From: Sandaracinobacteroides sp041675905 | GTDB lineage: Bacteria; Pseudomonadota; Alphaproteobacteria; Sphingomonadales; Sphingomonadaceae | DNA: 64,000 nt | NCBI GenBank assembly: GCA_041675905.1 | Contig: JBAYSX010000006.1 | Span: 61,590 to 125,589 of the forward strand | Direction of reading: 5' to 3' | Shown here: positions 1 through 8,469 of the stretch, one piece after another | How the letters are laid out: each line of letters opens with the position of its first letter | Position numbering within the stretch: position 1 is the first letter of the stretch | Notes under the pieces: generated by a model | What the model was told of the DNA's origin: nothing | The model's input: only the letters and a program-made list of their open reading frames with translations | The model's database searches: none | Translations under genes and position numbers: made by a program

Positions 1-24
1 AAAAGGCCGGATTATAATCCAGAA

Positions 25-939
25 TCAGGCAGCTTCCGGCGGCTCCAACAGGGGTGGCGGGCGCAGCCGCAGCCGCTCGATCCGGCGTGCGTTGCTGGCA
101 GTGATGTCCATGGCCCAGCCATTCGGGTGAACCAGCGTCTCTCCGGCGCGCGGCACCCGCCCGGCGACGACGAAGATCAGTCCGCCAAGTGTATCGACAT
201 CCTGTCCGCCCTCCACATCGGAGAAGGATACGCCCAGTTCCTGCTCCAGCACATCCAGGTCGATACGTGCTTCCACCAGCAGGCTGTTGTCGTCCAGCCG
301 GATCAGTTGGACGGCAGCTTCCTCATCATGTTCATCCTCGATCTCGCCGACGATTTCCTCAACGATGTCTTCAATCGTCACCAGCCCGTCGGTGCCGCCA
401 TATTCATCGACGACGATGGCCATATGGGTGCGTTTCCGGCGCATATCGGTGAGCAGATCGAGCACGGGCATCGAAGATGGCACGAATATAATCGGCCGCA
501 TCATCATTTGCGCCGTGGGGGGCGCTGCCGGAATAGGGCCGCCGGGATTATCGGCGAGTACGGCATAGACATCCTTCACCAGCAACATGCCGAGCACTTC
601 ATCAAGGCTGCCGCGATACAGGGGAAGACGGCTGTGGCCGCCCTCGCGGAAACTGCGGACGAGGGTAGGGAAATCGACGCTTTCTTCCACCGCGATGATG
701 TCCGAGCGCGGCACGGCGATTTCGCCGACCTTGCGATCCGTCAATTCCAGCATATTGCTGAGCATCGCACGTTCGGCGGCGTCAAGATCGCCGTTATCCC
801 CATCGCTGTCGCCGCGATGTTCTTCGATCGCGTCCTCGATGCTTTCCCTGAGTGTGGCGTGGCCTCTTAATTTCAGAAAATCGCGAACGGCGTGCCACAA
901 GGAATGTCCGTCCGCGGGTCGAGGAGAAGGGTCGCTCAT
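25..939 (-). CDS. corC: CorC/HlyC-type CBS-domain protein
   Basis: The 304-aa protein has two CBS domains (about residues 76-130 and 147-200, the second with a DEYGGTDG stretch) followed by a CorC_HlyC transporter-associated domain (about 210-295). It has no membrane-spanning DUF21 part, so it is the short soluble form linked to magnesium/cobalt efflux, annotated hemolysin-like in many genomes. It is the last visible gene of the ybeY-phoH-miaB series and its start overlaps the ybeY stop by 4 nt. The transport role is known for the family only and is not shown here. Confidence 0.93.
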   Translation of the reverse strand: MSDPSPRPADGHSLWHAVRDFLKLRGHATLRESIEDAIEEHRGDSDGDNGDLDAAERAMLSNMLELTDRKVGEIAVPRSDIIAVEESVDFPTLVRSFREGGHSRLPLYRGSLDEVLGMLLVKDVYAVLADNPGGPIPAAPPTAQMMMRPIIFVPSSMPVLDLLTDMRRKRTHMAIVVDEYGGTDGLVTIEDIVEEIVGEIEDEHDEEAAVQLIRLDDNSLLVEARIDLDVLEQELGVSFSDVEGGQDVDTLGGLIFVVAGRVPRAGETLVHPNGWAMDITASNARRIERLRLRPPPLLEPPEAA

Positions 940-1451
940 CGTCTTTCACTCAAATAGGGGTCGGCTATGCCAAGTTCGTTCAAGATCGCCGTTTCCAGCG
1001 CTTCCATGGCTTCAGCCTCCCCGTCCTCCATATGATCATGGCCCAGCAAGTGCAGGGTGCCATGCACGATCAGGTGCGTGAAATGATTTTGTGCCGGAAT
1101 ATTTTTTTCCGCGGCTTCGCGCATCAGGGTTTCGAATGCGACGGCCATATCGCCGAGCAGCACATCGCCACTTTCCGCTGTCGCCAGCGCGCTGATGCCG
1201 GCCCGGTCCAGCATCGGGAAGGACAGGATATTGGTGGGGCGGTCCTTGCCCCGGTAATCCCGGTTCAGTTCCTGGACTTCCGCGTCATCGGTGAGCCGGA
1301 TGGAGATTTCCACTATCGGGCCGGGCGTTTCCAGCCAGCGGTCATGACCGGCGCCCGCGATGGCTGCCCGCACGGCGGTGGAGGCCCATTCAGCCCATGT
1401 GCCGGACCCGTCCCATTCTCCGGCGGTACTGTCGCAATCAACGTCAAGCAT
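936..1451 (-). CDS. ybeY: Endoribonuclease YbeY
   Basis: A single-strand-specific endoribonuclease involved in 16S rRNA maturation and ribosome quality control. The zinc-binding signature HGTLHLLGHDH is present, with His130, His134 and His140 as ligands when counted from the ATG at 1451. I chose that start because ATGCTTGA overlaps the phoH stop. Another in-frame ATG lies at 1463, and longer readings run further into phoH. The 171-aa length fits the family. The gene is translationally coupled to phoH upstream and corC downstream. Confidence 0.93.
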   Translation of the reverse strand: MLDVDCDSTAGEWDGSGTWAEWASTAVRAAIAGAGHDRWLETPGPIVEISIRLTDDAEVQELNRDYRGKDRPTNILSFPMLDRAGISALATAESGDVLLGDMAVAFETLMREAAEKNIPAQNHFTHLIVHGTLHLLGHDHMEDGEAEAMEALETAILNELGIADPYLSERR

Positions 1452-2454
1452 GGGGGCCTTCATAGGCTTCGACGATGCGACCGACGATCGGGTGCCGCAC
1501 GACATCTTTTGCCGTAAATCGCTGCGTGGCGATGCCGTCTATGCCCTCCAGTCGGGCGACAGCATCTGCGAGGCCGCTTTTGCCGACATCGGGAAGGTCG
1601 ACTTGTTGCGGATCGCCGCAGACCACCATGCGGCTGCCTTCGCCAAACCGGGTCAGAAACATTTTCATTTGCTGCGGTGTGGTATTCTGGGCTTCGTCCA
1701 GGATGACAAAGGCATGTGCGAGCGTGCGCCCACGCATAAAGGCAATCGGCGCAATCTCGATCTCACCGGAAGCAATTCGCCGTTCGACCTGTTCGGACGG
1801 CAGCATATCGTAAAGCGCGTCATAGAGCGGGCGCAAATAGGGATCGACCTTTTCGCGCATATCGCCCGGGAGGAAGCCCAGCCGTTCACCAGCCTCCACC
1901 GCCGGGCGGGAAAGGATCAGCCGGTCGACCGACCCGGAAATCAGTTGCGAAACCGCCTGGGCGACCGCCAGATAGGTTTTCCCCGTTCCGGCAGGCCCCA
2001 GCGCAAAGATAACATCCGCCTTGCCCAGCACTTCAATGTAGGATGCCTGCGCCGCCGTACGGGCTATGATCGTCTTGCGGCGGGTGCGGATCATGGCTGG
2101 CGGCCCCGCCGCGCGTCCAGAGGTTTCCGTGCCTTCGGCCTCGGTGTCGGGCGCCATCGCAATGGCGGCTTCCACATCACCACTATCGACGGTCTGTCCC
2201 TGTTCGAGCCGGGCGTAGAGGGCGTTCAGCACATCGCGGGTGCGGGCGATGCCTTGCGGGTCCCCCTCGATCTTCACCCGGTTGCCGCGCGCCGCGATAT
2301 AGACGCCAAGGCGGTTCTCGATGGTGATCAGATGCTGGTCGAACTGGCCGAATAACGCGCCGAGCAGGGCAGGGCGTTCGAATTCCAGTTCAATGGTGGC
2401 GCGGTCGGGCAGTAATCCGGCTTCCGGCGGCGGCGCATTATGGCGCTTCACCAT
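1444..2454 (-). CDS. phoH: PhoH-like ATPase
   Basis: The 336-aa PhoH-family P-loop ATPase has Walker A GPAGTGKT at about 153-160 and Walker B ILDEAQN at about 251-257, after an N-terminal KH-like RNA-binding stretch. The family is linked to RNA metabolism, and the gene is almost always next to ybeY as it is here. The ATG at 2454 overlaps the miaB stop (ATGGTGA) and is preferred over an upstream in-frame start inside miaB. The biochemical role remains poorly defined for the family. Confidence 0.93.
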   Translation of the reverse strand: MVKRHNAPPPEAGLLPDRATIELEFERPALLGALFGQFDQHLITIENRLGVYIAARGNRVKIEGDPQGIARTRDVLNALYARLEQGQTVDSGDVEAAIAMAPDTEAEGTETSGRAAGPPAMIRTRRKTIIARTAAQASYIEVLGKADVIFALGPAGTGKTYLAVAQAVSQLISGSVDRLILSRPAVEAGERLGFLPGDMREKVDPYLRPLYDALYDMLPSEQVERRIASGEIEIAPIAFMRGRTLAHAFVILDEAQNTTPQQMKMFLTRFGEGSRMVVCGDPQQVDLPDVGKSGLADAVARLEGIDGIATQRFTAKDVVRHPIVGRIVEAYEGPHA

Positions 2455-3797
2455 ATGGCAGCGGTTTCGCGCAAATGTCCCTCCATGCTGTTCGGGCCGG
2501 CCGCGCCCAGTTTCACATCCACGACCATGCCAATTTCCAGGCCGTCGCCGCTGACCACAACCGATTGCAGCCACGGCGATTTTCCGATCCATTGGCCGGG
2601 ACGGCGCCCGCGTCGCTCTATCAGAATTTGCGTTTTTTGCCCCGATGTCGTCTGATTGAACGCCAGTGATTGCTTCTGCAACAGGTTTTGCAGCCGGTGC
2701 AAGCGCTCCGTCATCACCTCGTCCGGTATCAGATATTCCCGATCCGCAGCGGGCGTGCCGGGGCGCGGCGAATATTTGAAGCTGAATGCCTGGGCGTAAC
2801 CGACACTTTCCACCAAAGACAGCGTATCGGCGAAATCATCCTCCGTCTCGCCCGGAAAACCCACAATGAAATCGGATGTGATGGCGAGATCCGGGCGCAC
2901 GGCGCGGAATTGCCGTACCAGATCAAAATAAAATGCGCGGTCATGCCGGCGGTTCATCGCCTTCAGGATCCGGTCCGAGCCGGATTGCACCGGCAGATGC
3001 AGATAGGGCATCAGTTCCGGAATTTCGGCATGGGCGCGGATCATCGCGTCGGTCACATCCCGGGGATGACTGGTGGTATAACGCAATCGCTCGACGCCGG
3101 GAAGCGCAGCCACCCGACGAAGCAATAATCCAAAATCCCCATTGGGTTCAGATGGATCCGACCACGCGTTCACATTCTGGCCCAGCAGTGTGATTTCCCT
3201 TGCACCACCCGCCACCAGAGTTTCCGTTTCAGCCAGGATCGCGGAAAGGGGCCGGGAAGCCTCGCCGCCGCGTGTATAGGGGACAACGCAAAAGGCACAG
3301 AATTTATCGCATCCCTCCTGCACGGTCAGAAAAGCCGAGGGCGCGCGACGGGCACGGGCGGGCAGGACGTTAAATTTGGGCACCGCCGGCATGTCGAGAT
3401 CGACCAGCGCACGCTTGCCGGACGCGCCCGACCGTGCCTGTTCTTCCAGCAATTGCGGCAGACGATGATAGGCTTGCGGCCCCACAACGACATTTACCGC
3501 CGGCGAACGACGTCCGATTTCCGCGCCTTCCGCCTGGGCGACGCAACCGGCGACAGCGATAACCGGCACAGCAAGGCCATCCCGCGCCCGCGCCGCTACC
3601 TTGCCAACCTCGGAATAAAGTTTCTCGGCGGCTTTTTCACGAATATGGCAGGTATTGAACACGACGACATCGGCGTTGTCACCGTCGCCTGCCACCATGC
3701 CGCTGGCGGTCAGGCTTTCGGCCATACGCTCAGCGTCATAGGCGTTCATCTGGCAGCCAAAGCTGCGAATAGAAAAGCTGCGGGGTTTTGCGGTCAT
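2448..3797 (-). CDS. miaB: tRNA-2-methylthio-N6-dimethylallyladenosine synthase MiaB
   Basis: A radical-SAM methylthiotransferase that converts i6A37 to ms2i6A37 in tRNA. The protein has 449 aa. An N-terminal [4Fe-4S] domain is marked by Cys15, Cys50 and Cys85. The radical-SAM triad is Cys163, Cys167 and Cys170 (GCDKFCAFC), and a TRAM-like tail follows. The ATG at 3797 overlaps the plsC stop by 4 nt (ATGA). An ORF reading that starts about 36 codons earlier would lie inside plsC and is rejected. Confidence 0.95.
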   Translation of the reverse strand: MTAKPRSFSIRSFGCQMNAYDAERMAESLTASGMVAGDGDNADVVVFNTCHIREKAAEKLYSEVGKVAARARDGLAVPVIAVAGCVAQAEGAEIGRRSPAVNVVVGPQAYHRLPQLLEEQARSGASGKRALVDLDMPAVPKFNVLPARARRAPSAFLTVQEGCDKFCAFCVVPYTRGGEASRPLSAILAETETLVAGGAREITLLGQNVNAWSDPSEPNGDFGLLLRRVAALPGVERLRYTTSHPRDVTDAMIRAHAEIPELMPYLHLPVQSGSDRILKAMNRRHDRAFYFDLVRQFRAVRPDLAITSDFIVGFPGETEDDFADTLSLVESVGYAQAFSFKYSPRPGTPAADREYLIPDEVMTERLHRLQNLLQKQSLAFNQTTSGQKTQILIERRGRRPGQWIGKSPWLQSVVVSGDGLEIGMVVDVKLGAAGPNSMEGHLRETAAIW

Positions 3798-4618
3798 GCC
3801 TGCCCCCGTATCAGTTGACGATAGCCTTGTGCTACCTGTTCCTGACAATAACGCGCCAGCGCCTTGCGGTCTGAAAAATCGGCGCGGCGTACCGGCGGGT
3901 GGCATAATATGGCGGCGCTGGTACGGCCCAGCCGCATAAAATCAACGGCATGGGAACCGAAACGCATATCGCCTATCCATGCGATATCCGGGCGACGCTG
4001 GCGCGTAATGGGCATGCCGTTCAGATGCGTATAGGCGAGGCTGATCGGCTGGATACGGATGGCGTCATCCTCTGCCACCGCGAACAGTGCCGATTTGAAC
4101 GGCAGCACCTGCACCCCGTCGCTCGACGTTCCCTCGGGAAACAGAATCACATTATCGCCGGCAATCAGGCGTGCGCGGATACTGCCGGACTGTTCCGGCG
4201 CACGGCTGCGGCGCTCCCGTTCTACATAGATGGTCTGCTGGAAGCGGGCGAGAAACCCGACAAATGGCATGGAGCCCACTTCGGATTTGGCGACGAAACT
4301 GGCATGCAGACGGCTACCCAAAACAGGAATATCCAGCCATGACAAATGGTTGCAAACGTAAAGCACCGAACCCGTGGCCAGCGTGCCTGAAAATGTGCTT
4401 TTGACGCCCAGTGAATGGCTGATGGCGCGATGCCACAGCGATGACAGGCGCGTCGCCGAATTGGGCTGCACCATGTTGAACATCATACCAGCCGGCACCA
4501 GCGCGCCGGTCACTGCGATCGCGCCGGCCATCGCTTTTACATGACCGATCCGTTGAAAAGGCCGTTCACGGGCAAGGAAAGATGGCTGGCTGGATAATCC
4601 AGGTGGTTCTGAGGGCAT
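3794..4618 (-). CDS. plsC: 1-acyl-sn-glycerol-3-phosphate acyltransferase
   Basis: A membrane acyltransferase that makes phosphatidic acid from lysophosphatidic acid. The catalytic NHxxxxD motif is NHLSWLD (His91, Asp96), and the substrate-binding FPEGTSS lies at about 160-166. A hydrophobic stretch at about 28-50 probably anchors it to the inner membrane. The ATG at 4618 has no good Shine-Dalgarno sequence, and a start at Met30 is possible. It lies just downstream of the Fur-family gene and is coupled to miaB. Confidence 0.88.
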   Translation of the reverse strand: MPSEPPGLSSQPSFLARERPFQRIGHVKAMAGAIAVTGALVPAGMMFNMVQPNSATRLSSLWHRAISHSLGVKSTFSGTLATGSVLYVCNHLSWLDIPVLGSRLHASFVAKSEVGSMPFVGFLARFQQTIYVERERRSRAPEQSGSIRARLIAGDNVILFPEGTSSDGVQVLPFKSALFAVAEDDAIRIQPISLAYTHLNGMPITRQRRPDIAWIGDMRFGSHAVDFMRLGRTSAAILCHPPVRRADFSDRKALARYCQEQVAQGYRQLIRGQA

Positions 4619-4627
4619 GGCAGGCGG

Positions 4628-5059
4628 TCAGCCATGTTCCTTCTGTGATTTAATCGGTGCACCATAGAGTTCGAGTCTGTGGTCGACGAGACGGTATCCC
4701 AGTTGGCGGGCGATTTCAGCCTTCAACGATTCCAGCTTTTCATCGTGGAACTCAATGACGTCACCGGTTTCGACGTTGATTAAATGATCATGATGTTCAT
4801 CGGGCGTCGGTTCGTAGCGGGATCGTCCGTCACGGAAATCATGACGTTCGAGGATGCCGGCATCCTCGAACAGGCGCACCGTGCGATAAACCGTAGCAAT
4901 GGAGATATTTCGATCCAGTTCCACGGCGCGGCGATGCAACTCATCGACATCGGGATGATCCCGACTGTCGGACAGAACGCGCGCGATAATCCGACGCTGT
5001 TCCGTGATACGCAACCCTTTTGCGTGGCACAGAGCTTCAATATCAATAGCGTCCGACAT
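4628..5059 (-). CDS. fur: Fur-family metal-responsive repressor
   Basis: The 143-aa protein has an N-terminal winged helix and a C-terminal metal-binding/dimerisation part containing HHDHLINVETGDVIEFHD. The CxxC pairs of classical E. coli Fur are absent, as is common for alphaproteobacterial Fur/Mur proteins. The metal could therefore be iron or manganese, and the sequence does not settle this. The ATG at 5059 is favoured by GAGG about 7 nt upstream over the adjacent TTG. It heads a plausible transcription unit with plsC and miaB. Confidence 0.88.
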   Translation of the reverse strand: MSDAIDIEALCHAKGLRITEQRRIIARVLSDSRDHPDVDELHRRAVELDRNISIATVYRTVRLFEDAGILERHDFRDGRSRYEPTPDEHHDHLINVETGDVIEFHDEKLESLKAEIARQLGYRLVDHRLELYGAPIKSQKEHG

Positions 5060-5207
5060 CAAAATCCTCGTGGCGTTCTTCGCCTGTATCCAGACGATAT
5101 GCGGCGCGGAAGCCGGATGCTACCGCCCGCCTCCACGGTAGAGAACGAAGGCCGTCGGGGCAAGCCGGGACGGCCGCAGGATTGCAGCTCGTCCCGGTTC
5201 CCGTTCC

Positions 5208-5627
5208 TTATTTCTGCCGCGCGCGTGCCCGTGCCGTGCCAAGGCCAATCGACTTGGCGAGCTGGCGACGCGCTTCTGCATATTTCGGGGCAACCATCGG
5301 ATAATCCGCTGGCAGACCCCATTTCGCGCGATATTCATCCGGCGTCATACCATAGGCGGTGGACAGATGCCGTTTCAGCATTTTCAGTTTACGGCCATCT
5401 TCCAGGCACACGATATAGTCGGGCTTCACCGACGAGCGGATCGGCACCGCCGGCTCGGGGCGAGCTTCCGGCGCTGCAGGCGCTTCGTCCAGGCTCGACA
5501 GCGTCGCGTAGACATTCTGGATCAGTTGCGGTACGTCGTTCACGGCAACACTGTTGTTGGCGACATGGCTCGACACAATATCAGCTGTCAGTGCAAGAAG
5601 ATCTGCATGTTGCGATTGTTCAGTCAT
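5208..5627 (-). CDS. mucR: MucR/Ros-family transcriptional regulator
   Basis: The 139-aa protein has an acidic, low-complexity N-terminal half and a C-terminal Ros/MucR domain (DYIVCLEDGRKLKMLKRHL, then YGMTPDEYRAKWGLP). MucR proteins are H-NS-like global regulators of envelope, motility and cell-cycle genes in alphaproteobacteria. Only one cysteine of the zinc finger remains: the second is Asp (CLEDG instead of CLECG). An AAGGAAA Shine-Dalgarno lies before the ATG, and an AT-rich leader of about 230 nt separates it from rimI. Confidence 0.9.
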   Translation of the reverse strand: MTEQSQHADLLALTADIVSSHVANNSVAVNDVPQLIQNVYATLSSLDEAPAAPEARPEPAVPIRSSVKPDYIVCLEDGRKLKMLKRHLSTAYGMTPDEYRAKWGLPADYPMVAPKYAEARRQLAKSIGLGTARARARQK

Positions 5628-5855
5628 TTCTCATTTCCTTATCGGGCGAAGATTCTGTTTTTATAATGTTCACAAGTTACCGGTACGCCAGCATAGTTTG
5701 TCAGCAGAGTGCGGGGGATACCATTCTCAGCGCTACCAACAAGCAGAAATTGCCAGTAGCTTTCGTCTCTATGCCTTTGTAATATGGGATTGCAAGCACT
5801 CTTGCACCCAAACAAGGGTATTTTTACCATTTTTCCATTTTCCCGGCAAATCAGA
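5628..5855 (-). promoter_or_regulatory. AT-rich leader upstream of mucR
   Basis: A 228-nt non-coding stretch between the rimI stop and the mucR start, clearly richer in A and T than its surroundings. On the minus strand it contains TATAAAAA about 50 nt before the mucR ATG, a possible -10 region, but no confident -35 partner. MucR proteins usually bind AT-rich DNA and regulate themselves, so this could be its own target. That is inference. Confidence 0.35.
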
Positions 5856-6317
5856 TCACAGAACAAGTTCGAGAGTCATGGCATCGATGCTCTCTCCGTC
5901 CAGGCTACGATAGTAGTGGGATCGTATTCCGTACACGCTAAACCCGCATTGCCTGTAGAGAGCGCGACCGGCATCGTTGGTACGGCGTACTTCCAGAAAT
6001 ATCCGCCGCGCCAGACGCGACCGGGCGGATTGGCAGACTGTATCGATCAGGGTAAATCCAAGCCCCAGCCGCCTGAAATCAGGATGGACCGCACACAATA
6101 ATAGTTCCACCTCATCCAGAATTTGCCGGTTGAGAGCGAATGCGAGCAGATTATTCTGATCGTCGAATCCCAGATCAAGCCAGCCGCCGGCACTGTGCAG
6201 AATCCCGGCGATCTGCGCTTCCGTCCAGCTTTCCCGATACTCAGGATCAAACGCCAGCGCTGACAATCGGGCCACCTGACCGCTGTCCCCTACACTGCCT
6301 TTGCGCCAGGTCAGCAT
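5856..6317 (-). CDS. rimI: Ribosomal-protein-alanine N-acetyltransferase-like (RimI)
   Basis: The 153-aa GNAT acetyltransferase has the acetyl-CoA loop RRLGLGFTLID (the R/Q-x-x-G-x-G/A type) and the later ALYRQCGFSVYGIR stretch. RimI acetylates the N-terminus of ribosomal protein S18, though relatives act on other proteins. The ATG at 6317 has GGAG 7 nt upstream and lies 11 nt after the tsaB stop. The tsaB-rimI pairing is widespread and supports the assignment. Confidence 0.85.
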   Translation of the reverse strand: MLTWRKGSVGDSGQVARLSALAFDPEYRESWTEAQIAGILHSAGGWLDLGFDDQNNLLAFALNRQILDEVELLLCAVHPDFRRLGLGFTLIDTVCQSARSRLARRIFLEVRRTNDAGRALYRQCGFSVYGIRSHYYRSLDGESIDAMTLELVL

Positions 6318-6328
6318 CCAGTCTCCGT

Positions 6329-6952
6329 TCAGTCCGTTTCGGGGGCGCGTATATACAGGGGGAGGGGGGCCGTCATCAGTGCTGTCGGTATATCTTTTGC
6401 GAGACGTGCGCGGGGTGTATGCGCCCATCCTGCCGAATCATGGTCTGTCAGCCGCGAGGCCGCCGAGCCGACGACAATCGGATAAGTTCGCGCCAGGTTG
6501 ATGGCCTCTGTCTCTGACAGAGCCTGCGATGACGCCTCGCTTCGCAGATCGCGCAAGGCTACGGGCTCTACCCAGATCTGCCCGCGCGGCGCGGCCAGCG
6601 CCACCAGCGCGGTAACGTCGGGCGCTGTTCCATGCGCGATCATATGCGCGCGCGCCTCCGCCGCAATCAACAACGCTGAACCGACGCCCTCGACGCGCGC
6701 CTGCCATGCAAGACCGAGCGCACGTGCGGCCGCGATGCCAATCCGCAAACCCGTAAAACTGCCCGGTCCGATTTCAACGACGATCCGTGACGGTTGTAGT
6801 GAAGGGCCACCGAGAGGCGCCATCAACGCGGCGATTTCTGGAACAAGCGCCTCGGCATGGCCCTTCACCAGCGGCAATTGCTGCTCCGCCACCACTACAT
6901 TATTGATCGTCAACGCCAGCGACAAATCAAAACCGGTGGCGATCGCCAACAT
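6329..6952 (-). CDS. tsaB: tRNA threonylcarbamoyladenosine biosynthesis protein TsaB
   Basis: An ASKHA-fold partner of TsaD in t6A37 formation on ANN-decoding tRNAs. The IEIGPGSFTGLRIG-like signature is present (EIGPGSFTGLRIGIA). I give the ATG at 6952. A GTG at 6964, preceded by GGA, is an alternative that adds four residues. The product of about 207 aa fits the family. It is followed at once by rimI and preceded by the nfu gene, a typical alphaproteobacterial arrangement. Confidence 0.88.
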   Translation of the reverse strand: MLAIATGFDLSLALTINNVVVAEQQLPLVKGHAEALVPEIAALMAPLGGPSLQPSRIVVEIGPGSFTGLRIGIAAARALGLAWQARVEGVGSALLIAAEARAHMIAHGTAPDVTALVALAAPRGQIWVEPVALRDLRSEASSQALSETEAINLARTYPIVVGSAASRLTDHDSAGWAHTPRARLAKDIPTALMTAPLPLYIRAPETD

Positions 6953-6983
6953 CGAATCGGACACTTTTCCGGGCGCAAAACGC

Positions 6984-7541
6984 TCAGACGGCACGAACTT
7001 CACGCACCTCCGGCACATAATGGCGCAACAGATTTTCGATGCCGCCCTTCAGCGTCGCGGTAGAGGATGGGCAACCGGCGCAACTGCCCTGCATATTGAG
7101 ATATACAACCCCCTGCTGAAAGCCACGATAGACGATGTCTCCGCCGTCATTGGCGACCGCCGGCCGGACCCGGGTATCGAGCAATTCACGAATCTGCGCG
7201 ATGATTTCGGCGTCTGCGGGATCATCGAAGGTTTCGACGGCTGTTTCCGCGCCACTGGAGACTATCGGCTGGCCGCTGGCGAAATGATCCATGATCGCGC
7301 CCAGCACCTGTGGTTTCAGCGCTTCCCACAACGCGCCGTCCGCCATCCGGGTCACGGTGATAAAGTCCGAGCCAAGAAATACGCGCTCGACATCGCCCAG
7401 CGCGAAAATACGGACCGCGAGGGGAGAGGATGCCCCCACTTCGGCATTGGCGAAATCGAACGGCCCGTCAGGGGCGACCGGTTGCCCGGGCAGGAATTTC
7501 AGGGTGGCTGGATTAGGGGTGCGTTCGGTTTCGATCAGCAT
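6984..7541 (-). CDS. NifU-like Fe-S scaffold protein (NFU1 type)
   Basis: The 185-aa protein has an N-terminal Nfu_N domain starting with ETERTPNPATLKFLPG and a C-terminal NifU-like domain carrying the cluster-binding CxxC (GSCAGCPSS). NFU proteins accept and deliver [4Fe-4S] clusters to client enzymes. The ATG at 7541 has AGGAG 6 nt upstream, which rules out the longer reading. MiaB, CysI and CysH encoded in this window would be plausible clients, but nothing here shows that link. Confidence 0.92.
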   Translation of the reverse strand: MLIETERTPNPATLKFLPGQPVAPDGPFDFANAEVGASSPLAVRIFALGDVERVFLGSDFITVTRMADGALWEALKPQVLGAIMDHFASGQPIVSSGAETAVETFDDPADAEIIAQIRELLDTRVRPAVANDGGDIVYRGFQQGVVYLNMQGSCAGCPSSTATLKGGIENLLRHYVPEVREVRAV

Positions 7542-7607
7542 AGATGCTCCTGTCTGCGGGCTTTGTCCGCTCGTTCGGGCTTTAGGTGGCAACGAGAGCC
7601 GCCGCGA

Positions 7608-8075
7608 TCAAGTCAGCTGATCCAGCCGCTCATCCGCAAGTGCCCCCGGCACGATAATCACCACGCATTGTAAATCGCCGGCCTTGCCGCTGGAAAAGAA
7701 ATTGACGAGCGGCCCCGGATTGGTGCCGGAGTTTGCAGCCAGCACCAGCGCGCGGATGGAAGGGTCAGCTTCCAGTTCAGCCTGCACCGCGTGGGTCGGT
7801 GTGCCTTCCCGTATGCGTGTCTGTGGGGGCGCGCCGAGCAGTTCCTCGACTGCCGCCGCCTCGATCGCAAGTGCTGCCCGCGCCGCATCCTCGGCCTCCG
7901 CCGCCAGAATATCCTGCACGCCACCCCATTGCTGGAACTGGGGAGGTTCGAGCGGGTAGAGCAAAGTTACCTGACCGCCGGTCCGCCGGGCGCGCAAGGC
8001 GGCAAAGCGCCGGGCCTTGCGACACTCGGGCGTGTTATCCACGACGACCAGGAAAGTTTCAGCCTGCGATGCCAT
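7608..8075 (-). CDS. UspA-like universal stress family protein
   Basis: The 155-aa protein opens with a buried beta strand (FLVVVDNTPECRKARRFA) and ends with a VVIIVPGAL strand, the layout of a single UspA alpha/beta domain. A nucleotide-binding GxxG...GS/T signature is weak (AANSGTNPGPLVNF), so ATP binding is uncertain. It lies 66 nt upstream of nfu on the same strand. The function is unknown beyond the fold. Confidence 0.75.
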   Translation of the reverse strand: MASQAETFLVVVDNTPECRKARRFAALRARRTGGQVTLLYPLEPPQFQQWGGVQDILAAEAEDAARAALAIEAAAVEELLGAPPQTRIREGTPTHAVQAELEADPSIRALVLAANSGTNPGPLVNFFSSGKAGDLQCVVIIVPGALADERLDQLT

Positions 8076-8099
8076 TGCCCATTTTCCCGATGCGCACGG

Positions 8100-8468
8100 C
8101 TACAGCAACAGCGCCGCGACCGGCCGGCCCTCTGTGACCAGTACATTATAGGTTCGCGCCGCTGCATGACTATCCATAAATTCCACTACCATCCCCTGAT
8201 CGCGGGCAGAACGGACAAAATCCGCAGGGGGCCGTTCCATCCGCTCGCCGGTGCCCAGCAATAAAAGCGTTGGTTTGACGGGCAGATCCGCGAGCAGCGC
8301 CAGCACGTCCACGGTGAGGGAGGCGACCGGGCGCGCAGCAATGCCCCAGGCGCGTTCGGCAGCAATCAGTAACGCCTGGCTGTACAGGCGATCCTTCACC
8401 ACCCACCCGTCCGCCGAAAATCCGGCGATGACTGTCACATCGTCGGGCTTGATCGGCCGCATCGCCAT
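8100..8468 (-). CDS. Mth938-like domain protein (DUF498)
   Basis: The 122-aa single-domain protein is of the Mth938/NDUFAF3-like type (IAGFSADGWVVKDRLYSQALLI..., ending YNVLVTEGRPVAALLL). Alphaproteobacteria commonly encode it directly after secF, as here with a 1-nt gap. Eukaryotic relatives assist complex I assembly, and the bacterial role is not established. Its ATG may be at 8468 or two codons later. Confidence 0.82.
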   Translation of the reverse strand: MAMRPIKPDDVTVIAGFSADGWVVKDRLYSQALLIAAERAWGIAARPVASLTVDVLALLADLPVKPTLLLLGTGERMERPPADFVRSARDQGMVVEFMDSHAAARTYNVLVTEGRPVAALLL

Positions 8469-8469
8469 C

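Noticed and set aside
5165..5197. CCGGGACG/CGTCCCGG hairpin after mucR as a terminator
   Set aside because: It has a 17-nt loop and no T-run; too weak to annotate.
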